A DNA stretch of 46,780 bases from Actinoallomurus sp. (lineage in GTDB: Bacteria > Actinomycetota > Actinomycetes > Streptosporangiales > Streptosporangiaceae). This document shows positions 1-8,350 of the stretch, piece after piece. The notes below the pieces were generated by a model that saw nothing but the letters and a program-made list of their open reading frames with translations, had not been told where the DNA came from and did not search any database. The stretch's first letter is position 1, and each line of letters opens with the position of its first letter. Position numbers and translations under genes: made by a program. The stretch covers positions 1 through 46,780 of the forward strand of contig JAOPYG010000173.1 of assembly GCA_025964685.1 (NCBI GenBank), given 5' to 3'.

Positions 1-1
1 C

Positions 2-178
2 CGGGTGCTGTCCAAGCCGCAGATCCTCGACCGGGTGTGGAAGTACGACTTCGGCGGGCAGGCGCACGTCGTCGAGCTGTACGTCAGCTATCTGCGCAAG
101 AAGATCGACGCCGGGCGTGAGCCCCTCATCCACACCGTGCGCGGCGTCGGCTATGTCCTCAAGCCGCCCGCCGCATGA
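2..178 (+). CDS. Response regulator, OmpR/PhoB type, C-terminal end (partial)
   Basis: The window opens inside this gene. The visible 58 residues are the end of a winged-helix DNA-binding domain: the recognition helix and wing show HVVELYVSYLRKKID followed by the typical closing IHTVRGVGYVLKPP. The receiver domain lies outside the window. Its TGA overlaps the ATG of the following histidine kinase (ATGA at 175-178), so the two are translationally coupled and form one two-component system. The target genes cannot be told from this fragment. Confidence 0.93.
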   Translation, partial: RVLSKPQILDRVWKYDFGGQAHVVELYVSYLRKKIDAGREPLIHTVRGVGYVLKPPAA

Positions 179-1605
179 GGCTCGGCATCCGCACCCTCAG
201 CGGCCGGCTCATCGCCGGACTGCTGGTGCTCCTGACCATCGCCTGCGCGATCGTCGGCATCGCGATGACGCTGGCGCTCCACACCTTCCTGGTCGCACGG
301 CTCGACCAGCAGCTCACCGCGGCGGGCACCCGTTACGCCGTCAACCTCGAACATCCCCACGGCCCGGGCGGGGCCGGTGCGGACCACGGCCAGGCCGTCG
401 GCACGTTCGGCGCCCGCCTGGCGGATGGCCGGGTCACGCAGTCCGGTGTGGTCAGTGACCGGGGCGGGCAGGTGGTCCTGGCCGCCCCGGACCGGAAGAA
501 GCTGGCCGGCCTGGCCGCCGGCTCAGGCCCGGAGACGATCGAACTGGACGCGCTCGGCGACTACCGCGTGATCGCGGCGGACGGCGCGGACGGCGACATC
601 CTCATCACCGGGCTGCCGATGCGCGGTCTGAACGAGACGCTCGGACGCCTCGAAGCGGCCGAACTCATCGTCTTCGGCGTCGTGCTGGTGGGCACCGCCG
701 TCGCGGGCACCACGTTCGTACGGCTCACTCTGCGCCCCCTGCGCCGGATCGCCGCCACCGCCATGGAGGTCTCCCGCCTCCCCCTCGGCAGCGGTGAGAT
801 CGCGCTACCCGGCCCCGTTCCGTACCGCGACCCCGGTGCGGAGGTCGGCCAGGTCGGCGCCGCCTTCAACCGCATGCTCGAACACGTCGGATCGGCGCTC
901 GCCCAGCGGCAGAGCAGCGAGGACCGGCTCCGCCGCTTCATCGCCGACGCCAGCCACGAGCTGCGGACCCCGCTCGCCGCCATCCGCAGCCACGCCGAGC
1001 TCGCGGGCCGCGACCCGGACGGATCCGGGGTCAGGCACGCCCTGAGCCGGGTCGAGGCCGAGTCCGCGCGGATGGGACGGCTCGTCGACGACCTGCTCCT
1101 GCTCGCACGACTCGACGCCGGACGCCCGCTGGCCCACGACCCGGTCGATCTGACCCGGCTCGCGATCGACACGACGTCCGACGCACGCGCCGCCGGCCCG
1201 GATCATCACTGGGTGCTGGACCTGCCCGGCGAGCCAGTGGTGATCGAGGGGGACGAGCACCGGCTGCACCAGGTCCTCGGCAACCTGCTGACCAACGCCC
1301 GCACCCACACACCCGCCGGCACCGACGTCACGGTACGGGTGGCGGCCGACGAACCCGGCCTCGTCACCCTCGAGGTGACCGACGACGGTCCCGGCATCCC
1401 GGCCGACCTGCAGCAGGACGTGTTCGAGCGCTTCGTCCGCGGAGACGACTCACGCTCGCGCGAGGCGGGCAGCACCGGACTGGGGCTGGCCATCGTCTCC
1501 GCCGTCGTCCAGGCCCACGGAGGCACGGTGACCCTCACCAGCACACCCGGCCGCACGGTTGTCCGGATCCGGCTGCCTGGAGATATCAGCTTCCTGTCGC
1601 GCTGA
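175..1605 (+). CDS. Two-component sensor histidine kinase
   Basis: A 476-residue membrane sensor kinase, partner of the upstream OmpR-type regulator. An N-terminal membrane segment (about residues 12-38), an extracytoplasmic sensor stretch, a second membrane segment (about 155-180) and a HAMP linker lead into a HisKA domain with the phosphoacceptor in ASHELRTPL (His261). The ATPase domain follows with the N box (GNLLTNARTHTPAG), DDGPGIP and the GLGLAIV lid region. The layout is that of the Gram-positive CutS/TcrY-like kinases. The sensor region of roughly 115 residues gives no clue to the signal. It is the last gene of its operon. Confidence 0.96.
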   Translation: MRLGIRTLSGRLIAGLLVLLTIACAIVGIAMTLALHTFLVARLDQQLTAAGTRYAVNLEHPHGPGGAGADHGQAVGTFGARLADGRVTQSGVVSDRGGQVVLAAPDRKKLAGLAAGSGPETIELDALGDYRVIAADGADGDILITGLPMRGLNETLGRLEAAELIVFGVVLVGTAVAGTTFVRLTLRPLRRIAATAMEVSRLPLGSGEIALPGPVPYRDPGAEVGQVGAAFNRMLEHVGSALAQRQSSEDRLRRFIADASHELRTPLAAIRSHAELAGRDPDGSGVRHALSRVEAESARMGRLVDDLLLLARLDAGRPLAHDPVDLTRLAIDTTSDARAAGPDHHWVLDLPGEPVVIEGDEHRLHQVLGNLLTNARTHTPAGTDVTVRVAADEPGLVTLEVTDDGPGIPADLQQDVFERFVRGDDSRSREAGSTGLGLAIVSAVVQAHGGTVTLTSTPGRTVVRIRLPGDISFLSR

Positions 1606-1666
1606 CCGTATGCACCGCGTCCGCCGAGTCCAAATTTCCCGAGATGAAGAACTGGGGGTTGTGGTA

Positions 1667-1845
1667 TTAGAAGGGTGCGATCTTCTTCTTCTGTTTGGCC
1701 CGGATGCGCTTGTTGACGACCAGGTCCACCTCGAGCATCGGCCCGGTCTCGTTCGAACGCAGCAGGAGACCTTGGTGTTCGCCTGGTTGTTGACGCGCAC
1801 GTAACGGCCGAACACGGCTCGGGCCTGCGTCTGGGTTACATTTCA
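1667..1845 (-). pseudogene. Frameshifted remnant of a small (possibly secreted or lipoprotein-type) protein
   Basis: The roughly 300-bp gap between the kinase and the next gene has no intact ORF, but the minus strand reads as protein across two frames. One frame gives ARAVFGRYVRVNNQANTK (about 1820-1767); another, offset within the next few codons, gives LLLRSNETGPMLEVD and KRIRAKQKKKIAPF up to a stop at 1667. No start codon lies upstream in the first frame; an in-frame TGA does. The two pieces join into one plausible sequence, so this looks like a decayed gene missing its 5' part. The wording recalls domains of actinobacterial lipoproteins of unknown function, from memory only. Confidence 0.4.
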
Positions 1846-1904
1846 TCCTCCGGTAAAGCGCGAGCCAACTCAAGCGCCACCGGATCATGGCGGCAGAACG
1901 CCGA

Positions 1905-2627
1905 TCAGCTGTCCGCGGTCCTCGCGACATAGACCGTGTTCGCCGCCTTACGTCCCTGCAAGGGATTGTCGAATTCGACGACGTGCGCTTCCTGACGCGC
2001 GAACACCTCGGTGAGCACGGCACCGAATTCCTCGTCCGGAGGGTCATTCGACCATAGGGCGAAGACTCCACCGGGATGAAGGCATTCGGCGACGCGGCGC
2101 AGCCCCTCAGGCCGGTAGAACGCCGCGTGGCGCGGGTGGAGTACATGGCGTGGCGAATGGTCGATGTCAACGAGGACGCCATCGAATCGCCGCCCCTCGA
2201 CCTGCGGATCCAGCCCCTTGCCGCTGCCGGCCAGTTCGAAGAAATCGCCGTGTACCAGCCGGCATCGCGGGTCCGCGACCAACCCGGGACTCAGTGGCAG
2301 CAGCTCGCACTCGTGCCATTCGATCACCTCGCCCAGCGCCTCGACGACGCTCAGCGAGCGGACCCGCGCGTCTTCGAGCACACGCTGTGCGGTGTAGCCG
2401 AGTCCGAGACCGCCCACGACCACGTCGAGATCGGCACCCGGCAACTCCGCAAGGGCGAGCCGCGCAAGCGCGATCTCTCCCTCCGTGAACGCACTCGACA
2501 TCAGGAAATCGTCGCCGAGCTTGACCTCGTACACCTGGGCGCCGAGCGCCGGGTCCCACCGGCGCCGCAGGCTGATCTCGCCCATCGGCGTCCGACGCCA
2601 GTCGAGCTCCTCGAAACGCGCACTCAT
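1905..2627 (-). CDS. Spermidine-synthase-like SAM-dependent methyltransferase fold protein
   Basis: A 240-residue soluble protein with the Rossmann fold of the spermidine synthase family. A glycine-rich cofactor loop (VVVGGLGLGYTAQRVL) is followed by an acidic residue (SVVEAL), a DFFEL segment and VLVDIDHSP at the position of the family's catalytic loop. The start at 2627 is preferred over the upstream ATG at 2660 because a G-rich ribosome binding site sits just before it. It stands alone, 75 bp from the sugar-kinase gene downstream on the same strand. Family members may make polyamines or be orphan methyltransferases; no SpeD or other polyamine gene is nearby, so the substrate is open. Confidence 0.85.
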   Translation of the reverse strand: MSARFEELDWRRTPMGEISLRRRWDPALGAQVYEVKLGDDFLMSSAFTEGEIALARLALAELPGADLDVVVGGLGLGYTAQRVLEDARVRSLSVVEALGEVIEWHECELLPLSPGLVADPRCRLVHGDFFELAGSGKGLDPQVEGRRFDGVLVDIDHSPRHVLHPRHAAFYRPEGLRRVAECLHPGGVFALWSNDPPDEEFGAVLTEVFARQEAHVVEFDNPLQGRKAANTVYVARTADS

Positions 2628-2702
2628 GTGTACCCCCCGGCTCCGGCGCCGAAAGGGCACCGGTCGCCGCCGATGGTATGACGACCTGGTCCAACGGGGA
2701 GG

Positions 2703-3734
2703 TCAGGATCGCGTCTCGTTCGCAGAACGGGCCGGAGTCGCGCCGTGCATCGAGGGCGGCCGGATGCCGGCGATCGCCTGACGGACCCGGCGCCGCGCGG
2801 GTTCCGTGGCGCCGGCCTCCAGCAGCGCCTCGGCGACCGCGCCCGCCACCGGCTGCACGTCGAGTACGCGGAGCCGGGCGAGCGGCGCCAGGTCGGCCAG
2901 CCGCTCGCGGATGTGCTCGTGCAGCAGGACCTGTCCGTTCTGCAGCGTCCCCCCGCCGAGGACCACCGGCGTCGCGGTGTCCAGCAGGCCGAGCCGGCGC
3001 AGCAGCGCGGTCACCATCGTGACGATCTCGTCGCCGAGGCGTACCACGATCTCCTGCGCCACCGTGTCGCCGCCGTCTGCGGCGGCGAACACCAGCGGCG
3101 CGAGGCCGTGGAGTTCCGCGACGGGGATCTCGCCGCCGCTGACGGCCAGCGCGACGGCCTCCACCGTGGGCAGTCCGAAGCGGACCGGCAGGACCTCCCG
3201 CAGCACGGTGGCCGGGCCGCGCCCGTCGCCGGCGCGTACGGCGGCGCCCAGTCCGGCCCGCGCCACGCCCATGCCGCCGCCCCAGTCGCCGGTGATGTCC
3301 CCGAGCGACAGGAAGCGGGCCGACCGGCCGTGCGGGTGCACGCCGACGGCGTTGATGCCGGCGCCGGACACCACCGCCACGCCCCAGCCCTCCGGCGCGC
3401 CGGCCCGCAGGATGGCGAGTGTGTCGTTGCGCACGATGACCCGCGCGGCCACCTTCAACCCGGACAGCTGCCGCAGCGCCACCTCTTCCGCTTCCGGCAC
3501 GTCCACGTTGGCCAGGAAGTACGCGCCGACCGCGACGGAGGCGTCCGGGCGGCCGGCCTCCTCCAGTGCCCGGTGCATCAGGTCGGCGAGCCGCCCGGCG
3601 GTCAGCGCCATGCCCTCCCGGTGCGGCCGGGTGCCATCGCCGCGTACCCAGGCCAGCAGCCGCCCTTCGGTGTCCGCGAGCACGAGGTCGGTCTTGGAGT
3701 TCCCGCCATCGACCCCCGCCACGAGGTCAGCCAT
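2703..3734 (-). CDS. BadF/BcrA-type sugar kinase (N-acetylglucosamine-kinase-like)
   Basis: A 343-residue ASKHA-fold kinase. The phosphate-1 loop is GVDGGNSKTDLVLAD at the N-terminus; SGAGINAVGV and DITGDWGGGMGVARAGLGAAVRA are the phosphate-2 and adenosine regions seen in GlcNAc kinases. It overlaps the GH4 gene upstream by 8 bp and is the last gene of the ABC importer operon. In this context it probably phosphorylates a sugar brought in by the ABC system, either the glycoside before GH4 cleaves it or a monosaccharide product. The tail of about 30 residues is basic and unconserved-looking. Family assignment is firm; the substrate is inferred. Confidence 0.9.
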   Translation of the reverse strand: MADLVAGVDGGNSKTDLVLADTEGRLLAWVRGDGTRPHREGMALTAGRLADLMHRALEEAGRPDASVAVGAYFLANVDVPEAEEVALRQLSGLKVAARVIVRNDTLAILRAGAPEGWGVAVVSGAGINAVGVHPHGRSARFLSLGDITGDWGGGMGVARAGLGAAVRAGDGRGPATVLREVLPVRFGLPTVEAVALAVSGGEIPVAELHGLAPLVFAAADGGDTVAQEIVVRLGDEIVTMVTALLRRLGLLDTATPVVLGGGTLQNGQVLLHEHIRERLADLAPLARLRVLDVQPVAGAVAEALLEAGATEPARRRVRQAIAGIRPPSMHGATPARSANETRS

Positions 3735-5001
3735 CGGCGTCCCCGAAGAACCGCGGCAGGTACCGGCGGTTCGCCTCCAGCAGCGCGTCCAGCAGCGGTG
3801 CCGCCGGCTCCCACTGGCGTACGAGGGGGTTGGCCACGAGCGCCCGCCGTGCCACCGACCGGTCCCCGGTCAGCGCCGCCTCGATGGCGAGGGTCTCGTA
3901 CGCCGTGACCGCCTGGACCAGACCCAGCATCTCGGGCGGCAGCGGCGGCACCGGGACCGGGTGCGGGCCCGCGGTGTCGACGTGCGCCGGCACCTCGACG
4001 ACGGCCTCGTCCGGCAGGCCGGCCAGCACGCCGTTGTTGCGCACGTCCACGTAGTGGTGCGCGCCGTCGCCGGTGAGCAGGCTGGTCACCAGCGCGGCCG
4101 CGGCCTCGCTGTAGTAGGCCCCGCCCCGGCTCTCCAGCAGCTCCGGCTTGTGGTCCAGGGCCGGGTCCTCGTACAGGGTGAGCAGCTCCTCTTCGATGGC
4201 CAGGACCTGCTCGGCACGGTGCGCCCCCTTGAGCTGGCTGCTCAGCTCGTGGTCGGTGCAGTAGAAGTAGTGCAGGTAGTACGACGGGATGGCGCCGAGA
4301 TCCCGCAGCAGCCCGGCCGGCACGCGCACCTGCTCGGCGAGTTCGGTGAGCTCGTCGCCGGCGAGCAGCTCGGGCAGGCGCTCCACGCCGTCCGCGGTGA
4401 CCGAGCGGATCCAGGACAGGTGGTTGAGGCCGGCGTGGCCCAGCCGGACCTGGTCCGGTGCGACGCCCAGCCGTACGGCCATGTCCCGCTGGAACTTGAT
4501 CGCCACGTTGCACAGCCCCACCGCGCGGTGCCCGGCGTCGAGCAGCGCACGCGTGACGATGCCGACCGGGTTGGTGAAGTCGACGATCCACGCGTCCGGC
4601 GCGAGCGCCGCCACCCGGTCGGCGATGCCGAGCACCACGGGCACGGTACGCAGCGCCTTCGCGAACCCGCCCGGCCCGGTGGTCTCCTGGCCGATCAGGC
4701 CGAACCTGTTCGGCAGCGTCTCGTCGACCAGCCTGGCCGCCTGGCCGCCGATGCGCAGCTGGATCAGTACCGCGTCCGCTCCTTCGAGCGCCCGGTCGAG
4801 ATCCTGGGTCACCGTCAGCCGGCCGGGATACGCGTGCCGGGCCAGGATCCGCCCGGCCAGGCCGCCGACGACGCGCAGCCGCTCGGGGGCGATGTCGTAC
4901 AGGACCAGCTCGTCGACGGGCAGCACCCCGGCGCGCCGGCCGAAGCCTTCGACGAGCTCGGGTGTGTACGTGCTGCCGCCGCCGACAACTGTGATCTTCA
5001 C
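3727..5001 (-). CDS. Glycoside hydrolase family 4 (6-phospho-beta-glucosidase-like)
   Basis: A 424-residue cytoplasmic enzyme of GH4, which cleaves glycosides by an NAD- and divalent-metal-dependent oxidation-elimination mechanism. Visible marks are the NAD-binding GGGSTYTPEL start, IGQETTGPGGF, DFTNPVGIVT, the metal-binding cysteine region GLCNVAIKFQ and LGHAGLNHLSW. Length and order match 6-phospho-beta-glucosidases. The GTG start at 5001 has AGGAG about 10 bases upstream. It lies between the permease genes and the BadF-type kinase, consistent with cleavage of a glycoside phosphorylated after ABC import. Some GH4 enzymes act on unphosphorylated alpha-glycosides or galacturonides, so specificity stays open. 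Confidence 0.93.
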   Translation of the reverse strand: MKITVVGGGSTYTPELVEGFGRRAGVLPVDELVLYDIAPERLRVVGGLAGRILARHAYPGRLTVTQDLDRALEGADAVLIQLRIGGQAARLVDETLPNRFGLIGQETTGPGGFAKALRTVPVVLGIADRVAALAPDAWIVDFTNPVGIVTRALLDAGHRAVGLCNVAIKFQRDMAVRLGVAPDQVRLGHAGLNHLSWIRSVTADGVERLPELLAGDELTELAEQVRVPAGLLRDLGAIPSYYLHYFYCTDHELSSQLKGAHRAEQVLAIEEELLTLYEDPALDHKPELLESRGGAYYSEAAAALVTSLLTGDGAHHYVDVRNNGVLAGLPDEAVVEVPAHVDTAGPHPVPVPPLPPEMLGLVQAVTAYETLAIEAALTGDRSVARRALVANPLVRQWEPAAPLLDALLEANRRYLPRFFGDADG

Positions 5002-5028
5002 TCTTGTCTCCTCATGGTCGCGGCGGTC

Positions 5029-5889
5029 TCAGCCCTTGATGCCCGTCATGGCGATGCCTTCGACGAATACCTTCTGCGCCAGGAAGAACAGCACCAGGAT
5101 CGGCAGCAGGAACATCAGCGAGGCGGCCATCTGCAGCTGGTACGCGTTCTGGTGGCCGCTCTTGGCGAGCTGGGTGAGGGCCACGGCGAGGGTCTGCCCG
5201 CTCTGGCTGTTCCCGGTGTAGAGCAGCGGGTTGTAGAAGTCGTTCCAGGCGTACAGGAACGCGAAGAGCCCCACGGCGGCGATCGCCGGCCGGGTCATCG
5301 GGATCATCACCCGCAGCAGGATCCGCAGCTCCCCCGCCCCGTCGACCCGTGCCGCCTCGGTCAGCTCCTCGGGGATGGTGAGGAAGAACTGCCGCAGCAG
5401 GAAGATGCTGAACGCGTCGCCGAAGAAGGACGGAACGATCAGGGGCTTGAGCGTGCCGATCCACCCGATGTGGGAGTAGAGGACGTACAGCGGCAGGCTG
5501 GTCACCTGGGCCGGCAGCATCATCGCGGCGAGCACGACCATGAAGAAAGCCTCCCGGCCCCGCCAGCGCAACCGGGACAGCGCGTACGCCACGGGCACCG
5601 AGGACACGACCGTGCCGACCGTGGCCAGCGCGGCGTAGATCACCGTGTTGAGCAGGTCGCGGCCGAACGGCATCGCGTGGAAGACCCGGCCGAAGTTGCC
5701 GAAATCCCACGGTGAGGGCCACAGCGAACCCGTGCCGGCCTGGCGCTGGGTCATGAACGCGGTGAGCACGCTGATCAGTAGCGGCAGCAGGAAGCAGAGC
5801 GCGAACGCCACGGCCAGCGCGTGCTCGGCGATCTTGTTCAGCAACCGCCGCCCGGTCAGCGGCCGCCGGGGCATGGGAACCGTCGTCAT
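5029..5889 (-). CDS. Sugar ABC transporter permease, MalG type
   Basis: A 286-residue inner-membrane permease with about six hydrophobic segments. The cytoplasmic EAA loop is EELTEAARVDGAGELRILLRVMIPMTRPA, which docks the ATPase. It starts at the ATG that overlaps the stop of the first permease (ATGA, 5886-5889), so the pair is coupled. No ATPase gene lies in this operon; such CUT1 importers in actinomycetes commonly share one MsiK-type ATPase encoded elsewhere, which is inferred here. Substrate is probably an oligosaccharide or glycoside given the GH4 and kinase genes downstream. Confidence 0.93.
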   Translation of the reverse strand: MTTVPMPRRPLTGRRLLNKIAEHALAVAFALCFLLPLLISVLTAFMTQRQAGTGSLWPSPWDFGNFGRVFHAMPFGRDLLNTVIYAALATVGTVVSSVPVAYALSRLRWRGREAFFMVVLAAMMLPAQVTSLPLYVLYSHIGWIGTLKPLIVPSFFGDAFSIFLLRQFFLTIPEELTEAARVDGAGELRILLRVMIPMTRPAIAAVGLFAFLYAWNDFYNPLLYTGNSQSGQTLAVALTQLAKSGHQNAYQLQMAASLMFLLPILVLFFLAQKVFVEGIAMTGIKG

Positions 5890-6887
5890 CGGGCACCCCC
5901 CGAGTAGTGCACGAAGCGGCGCGACGCGCGGATGAACACCACGGTCACCGCGAAGATGGCCAGGAACAGCAGCCAGGCCATCGCCGAGGCGTACCCGGTC
6001 TTGAAGTAGGAGAAGCCCTGCCGGTACAGCTCGGTCGAGTAGAACAGCAGCGAGTTGGCCGGATAGCCGAGGAGCTGGTTGCTGGAGGACTCCACGTTCG
6101 ACGAGCCGGACACGACGAACGCCTCGGTGAAGTACTGGAAGGTGTAGATCAGCCCGGTGAGCAGCGAGAAGTAGATCACCGGCGAGATGGCCGGCAGCGT
6201 GATGCTGCGGAACTTGCGCAGCGGGCCCGCGCCGTCCAGGTCGGCCGCCTCGTAGAGCTCGCGCGGCACGTCGAGCATGGCGGCGGAGAAGATGACCATC
6301 GTGTTCCCGCTGACCCACAGCGCCATCAGCACCAGGCTCGGCTTGGACCAGGCGGGATCGGAGAACCATCCCGGCCCGCTGACGCCCACGAGGCCCAGCA
6401 GCTTGTTGAGCGGTCCAACCGGGTTGAGCAGCACGATGAACGACAGCGCACCGGCCACCACCGGCACCATGGAGGGCAGGAAGTACAGCGTCCGATATAC
6501 GCTCCGGCCGCGCTTGACCCGTGTGATCACCCAGGCGGTGAGCATCGCCCAGACGGTGCGCACCGGCACCATCACGATGACCATCCACAGCGTGTTGCGC
6601 ACCGAGAGCCAGAAGTCGTCGGACCGGGTGAACAGCGTGCGGTAGTTGTTCAGCCCGACGAACCGCACGGGCCGGTACGAGCCGGCCTGGAAGTTGGTCA
6701 GCGAGTAGTAGAGCGTGGCGACCACGGGATAGAGCACGAACGTGGCGAGCCCGATCACGAACGGGGACAGGAAGAGCAGCACGACCCACCACCGGGTCTT
6801 GCTGGGACGGCGGCGGCGCCTCCCCTCGGCGGGGCGCCGGCGCGCCCCGCCGAGGGTGTCGCCGGCGCGGGCGACAGTGGTCGCCAT
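5886..6887 (-). CDS. Sugar ABC transporter permease, MalF type
   Basis: A 333-residue permease. A basic, arginine-rich N-terminal tail (about residues 15-32) precedes the first membrane span (LLFLSPFVIGLATFVLYPVV), with further spans to the C-terminus. The EAA loop reads ELYEAADLDGAGPLRKFRSITLPAISPV. It begins two bases after the stop of the binding-protein gene and overlaps the MalG-type gene by four bases. With the lipoprotein and second permease it forms a CUT1 family importer. Confidence 0.93.
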   Translation of the reverse strand: MATTVARAGDTLGGARRRPAEGRRRRRPSKTRWWVVLLFLSPFVIGLATFVLYPVVATLYYSLTNFQAGSYRPVRFVGLNNYRTLFTRSDDFWLSVRNTLWMVIVMVPVRTVWAMLTAWVITRVKRGRSVYRTLYFLPSMVPVVAGALSFIVLLNPVGPLNKLLGLVGVSGPGWFSDPAWSKPSLVLMALWVSGNTMVIFSAAMLDVPRELYEAADLDGAGPLRKFRSITLPAISPVIYFSLLTGLIYTFQYFTEAFVVSGSSNVESSSNQLLGYPANSLLFYSTELYRQGFSYFKTGYASAMAWLLFLAIFAVTVVFIRASRRFVHYSGGAR

Positions 6888-6889
6888 GC

Positions 6890-8230
6890 CTACTGTCCCG
6901 CCTGCGCGTTGGCGTCGTCGATCTTCTTCGCGATGCCGGACAGGCCGCCCGGCAGGTCGGACACCTTGCCCTGCTCGTACTTGAGCACGAACGCCTTCCA
7001 GGTGTCCATGTCCTCCTCACCCGCGGCGGTGAGCGTCTTGTAGTACGAGCCGGGGTTGGAGAACATGTCGACGAACGGCTTCCAGTGCGGGTCGCTCGCC
7101 TTGTCCCAGCTCTTCAACGCGGCGAACGTGCTCGGCACGTTGGAGACGGTGTCCGCGAGGGTGTTCAGGAAGGTCGTGTCGGTCGTGAGCTGCTGGAGTG
7201 CGAAGAAGCCCTCCTGGCGGTGCTTGGAGCCCGCGGGCAGGTAGGCGACGGTGCCCAGGCTGAGGCCCACGCCGTACGTGCTCGCCGCCGAGTCGAGCAC
7301 CGGCATCGGCGCGACCCCGTAGTCGAGGCCCTTCTTCGCCGCGTCGATCTCGCCGACGTGCCACTCGCCGTCGTACTCCATCGCCGCGGCGCCGGTCAGC
7401 AGCGGGTTGCTCGCATCGTCCGCGTGCGGCTGGTACTGGCCGACGAACTTCTGCACGTTGCCCGCGCCGTAGGAGTCATCGAGGTTCTTGTCCCACTGGA
7501 GCAGCTGCTGCCACTTGGGGTCGGTGCCGAACGTCGCCTTGCCGTCGCCGCCGTAGAACTTGTTGCCGCTCTGCACCCCGGTGTACATGTACCGGTTGCC
7601 GTTGTAGTCGGACCGGGAGACGAACCCGAACGTCCTGACGGAGCCGTCCGAGTTCTTGACGGTCAGCTTCTTGGCGTCGGCGGCGAGTTCGCTCAGCGTC
7701 TTCGGCGGCGTGGTGATGCCGGCCGCGGCGAACATCTTCTTGTTGTAGTAAAGCGCGTACGCGTCGGTGAGCAGCGGCAGCGCGCACTGCTTGCCCTGGT
7801 ACTTGGTGTAGACGAGCGTCGCGGGCGGGAAGGTCGCGCCCATGTTCACCTTGGCCGAGGACAGGAACGGGCCGAGGTCGGCGACCGTGCCGTTCGAGCA
7901 GAACTTGCCGACGTTGTCCGGGGCCGAGGAGACGAAGACGTCGGGCGGGTCACCGGCGGCGACCGCCTTGGCGAACGCCGCGTCGTCCTTGTTGGGCACG
8001 AAGTTCACGGTCAGCCACGGGTACGTGGTGTGCAGCCGGGCCAGCGCCGACTTGAAGGCCGCGACCTCGTTGGGGAGGTGGTTGAACGTCCACACGTTGA
8101 TCGTGGTGGGCGCGTGCGAGGCGCCCGCCGAGATCGCGGTGTCGGGTTGGGAGGAGCCCGGCCCTGCGGAGGTACAGCCGGCCAGCAGCAGCGCCGAACC
8201 GGCCGCAACCCCGATGATAGATTTGAACAT
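6890..8230 (-). CDS. Extracellular sugar-binding lipoprotein of ABC importer
   Basis: A 446-residue solute-binding protein, first gene of the importer operon. The signal peptide ends in a lipobox LLLAGC with the lipidated Cys19, followed by a Ser/Pro-rich tether. The mature part shows the family-1 solute-binding fold: INVWTFNHLPNE at the N-terminus, GDPPDVFVS, ALYYNKKMF and a long helical C-lobe rich in aromatic residues. The start has AGGAAGG upstream. The 120-bp gap to the ROK gene should hold the operon promoter if the operon is not read through from the regulator. Ligand is unknown; a beta-glucoside is suggested by the GH4 neighbour. Confidence 0.93.
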   Translation of the reverse strand: MFKSIIGVAAGSALLLAGCTSAGPGSSQPDTAISAGASHAPTTINVWTFNHLPNEVAAFKSALARLHTTYPWLTVNFVPNKDDAAFAKAVAAGDPPDVFVSSAPDNVGKFCSNGTVADLGPFLSSAKVNMGATFPPATLVYTKYQGKQCALPLLTDAYALYYNKKMFAAAGITTPPKTLSELAADAKKLTVKNSDGSVRTFGFVSRSDYNGNRYMYTGVQSGNKFYGGDGKATFGTDPKWQQLLQWDKNLDDSYGAGNVQKFVGQYQPHADDASNPLLTGAAAMEYDGEWHVGEIDAAKKGLDYGVAPMPVLDSAASTYGVGLSLGTVAYLPAGSKHRQEGFFALQQLTTDTTFLNTLADTVSNVPSTFAALKSWDKASDPHWKPFVDMFSNPGSYYKTLTAAGEEDMDTWKAFVLKYEQGKVSDLPGGLSGIAKKIDDANAQAGQ

Positions 8231-8350
8231 TGGTCGTCCTTCCTCGGTGATGGCATTCCTGGGTGACGGATCGATCGACGCTCCGGGCGCTGCGAACGCA
8301 CGGGAGCCTCACGCGGCGGCGCTGTCCGGCAAGACGGCGTCGCCGCGACG

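Noticed and set aside
2806-5715. A 969-codon open frame on the plus strand
   Set aside because: It lies antisense to the kinase, GH4 and permease genes, is extremely rich in Arg, Ser, Gly and Val, and shows no domain. Long antisense frames are normal in GC-rich DNA.
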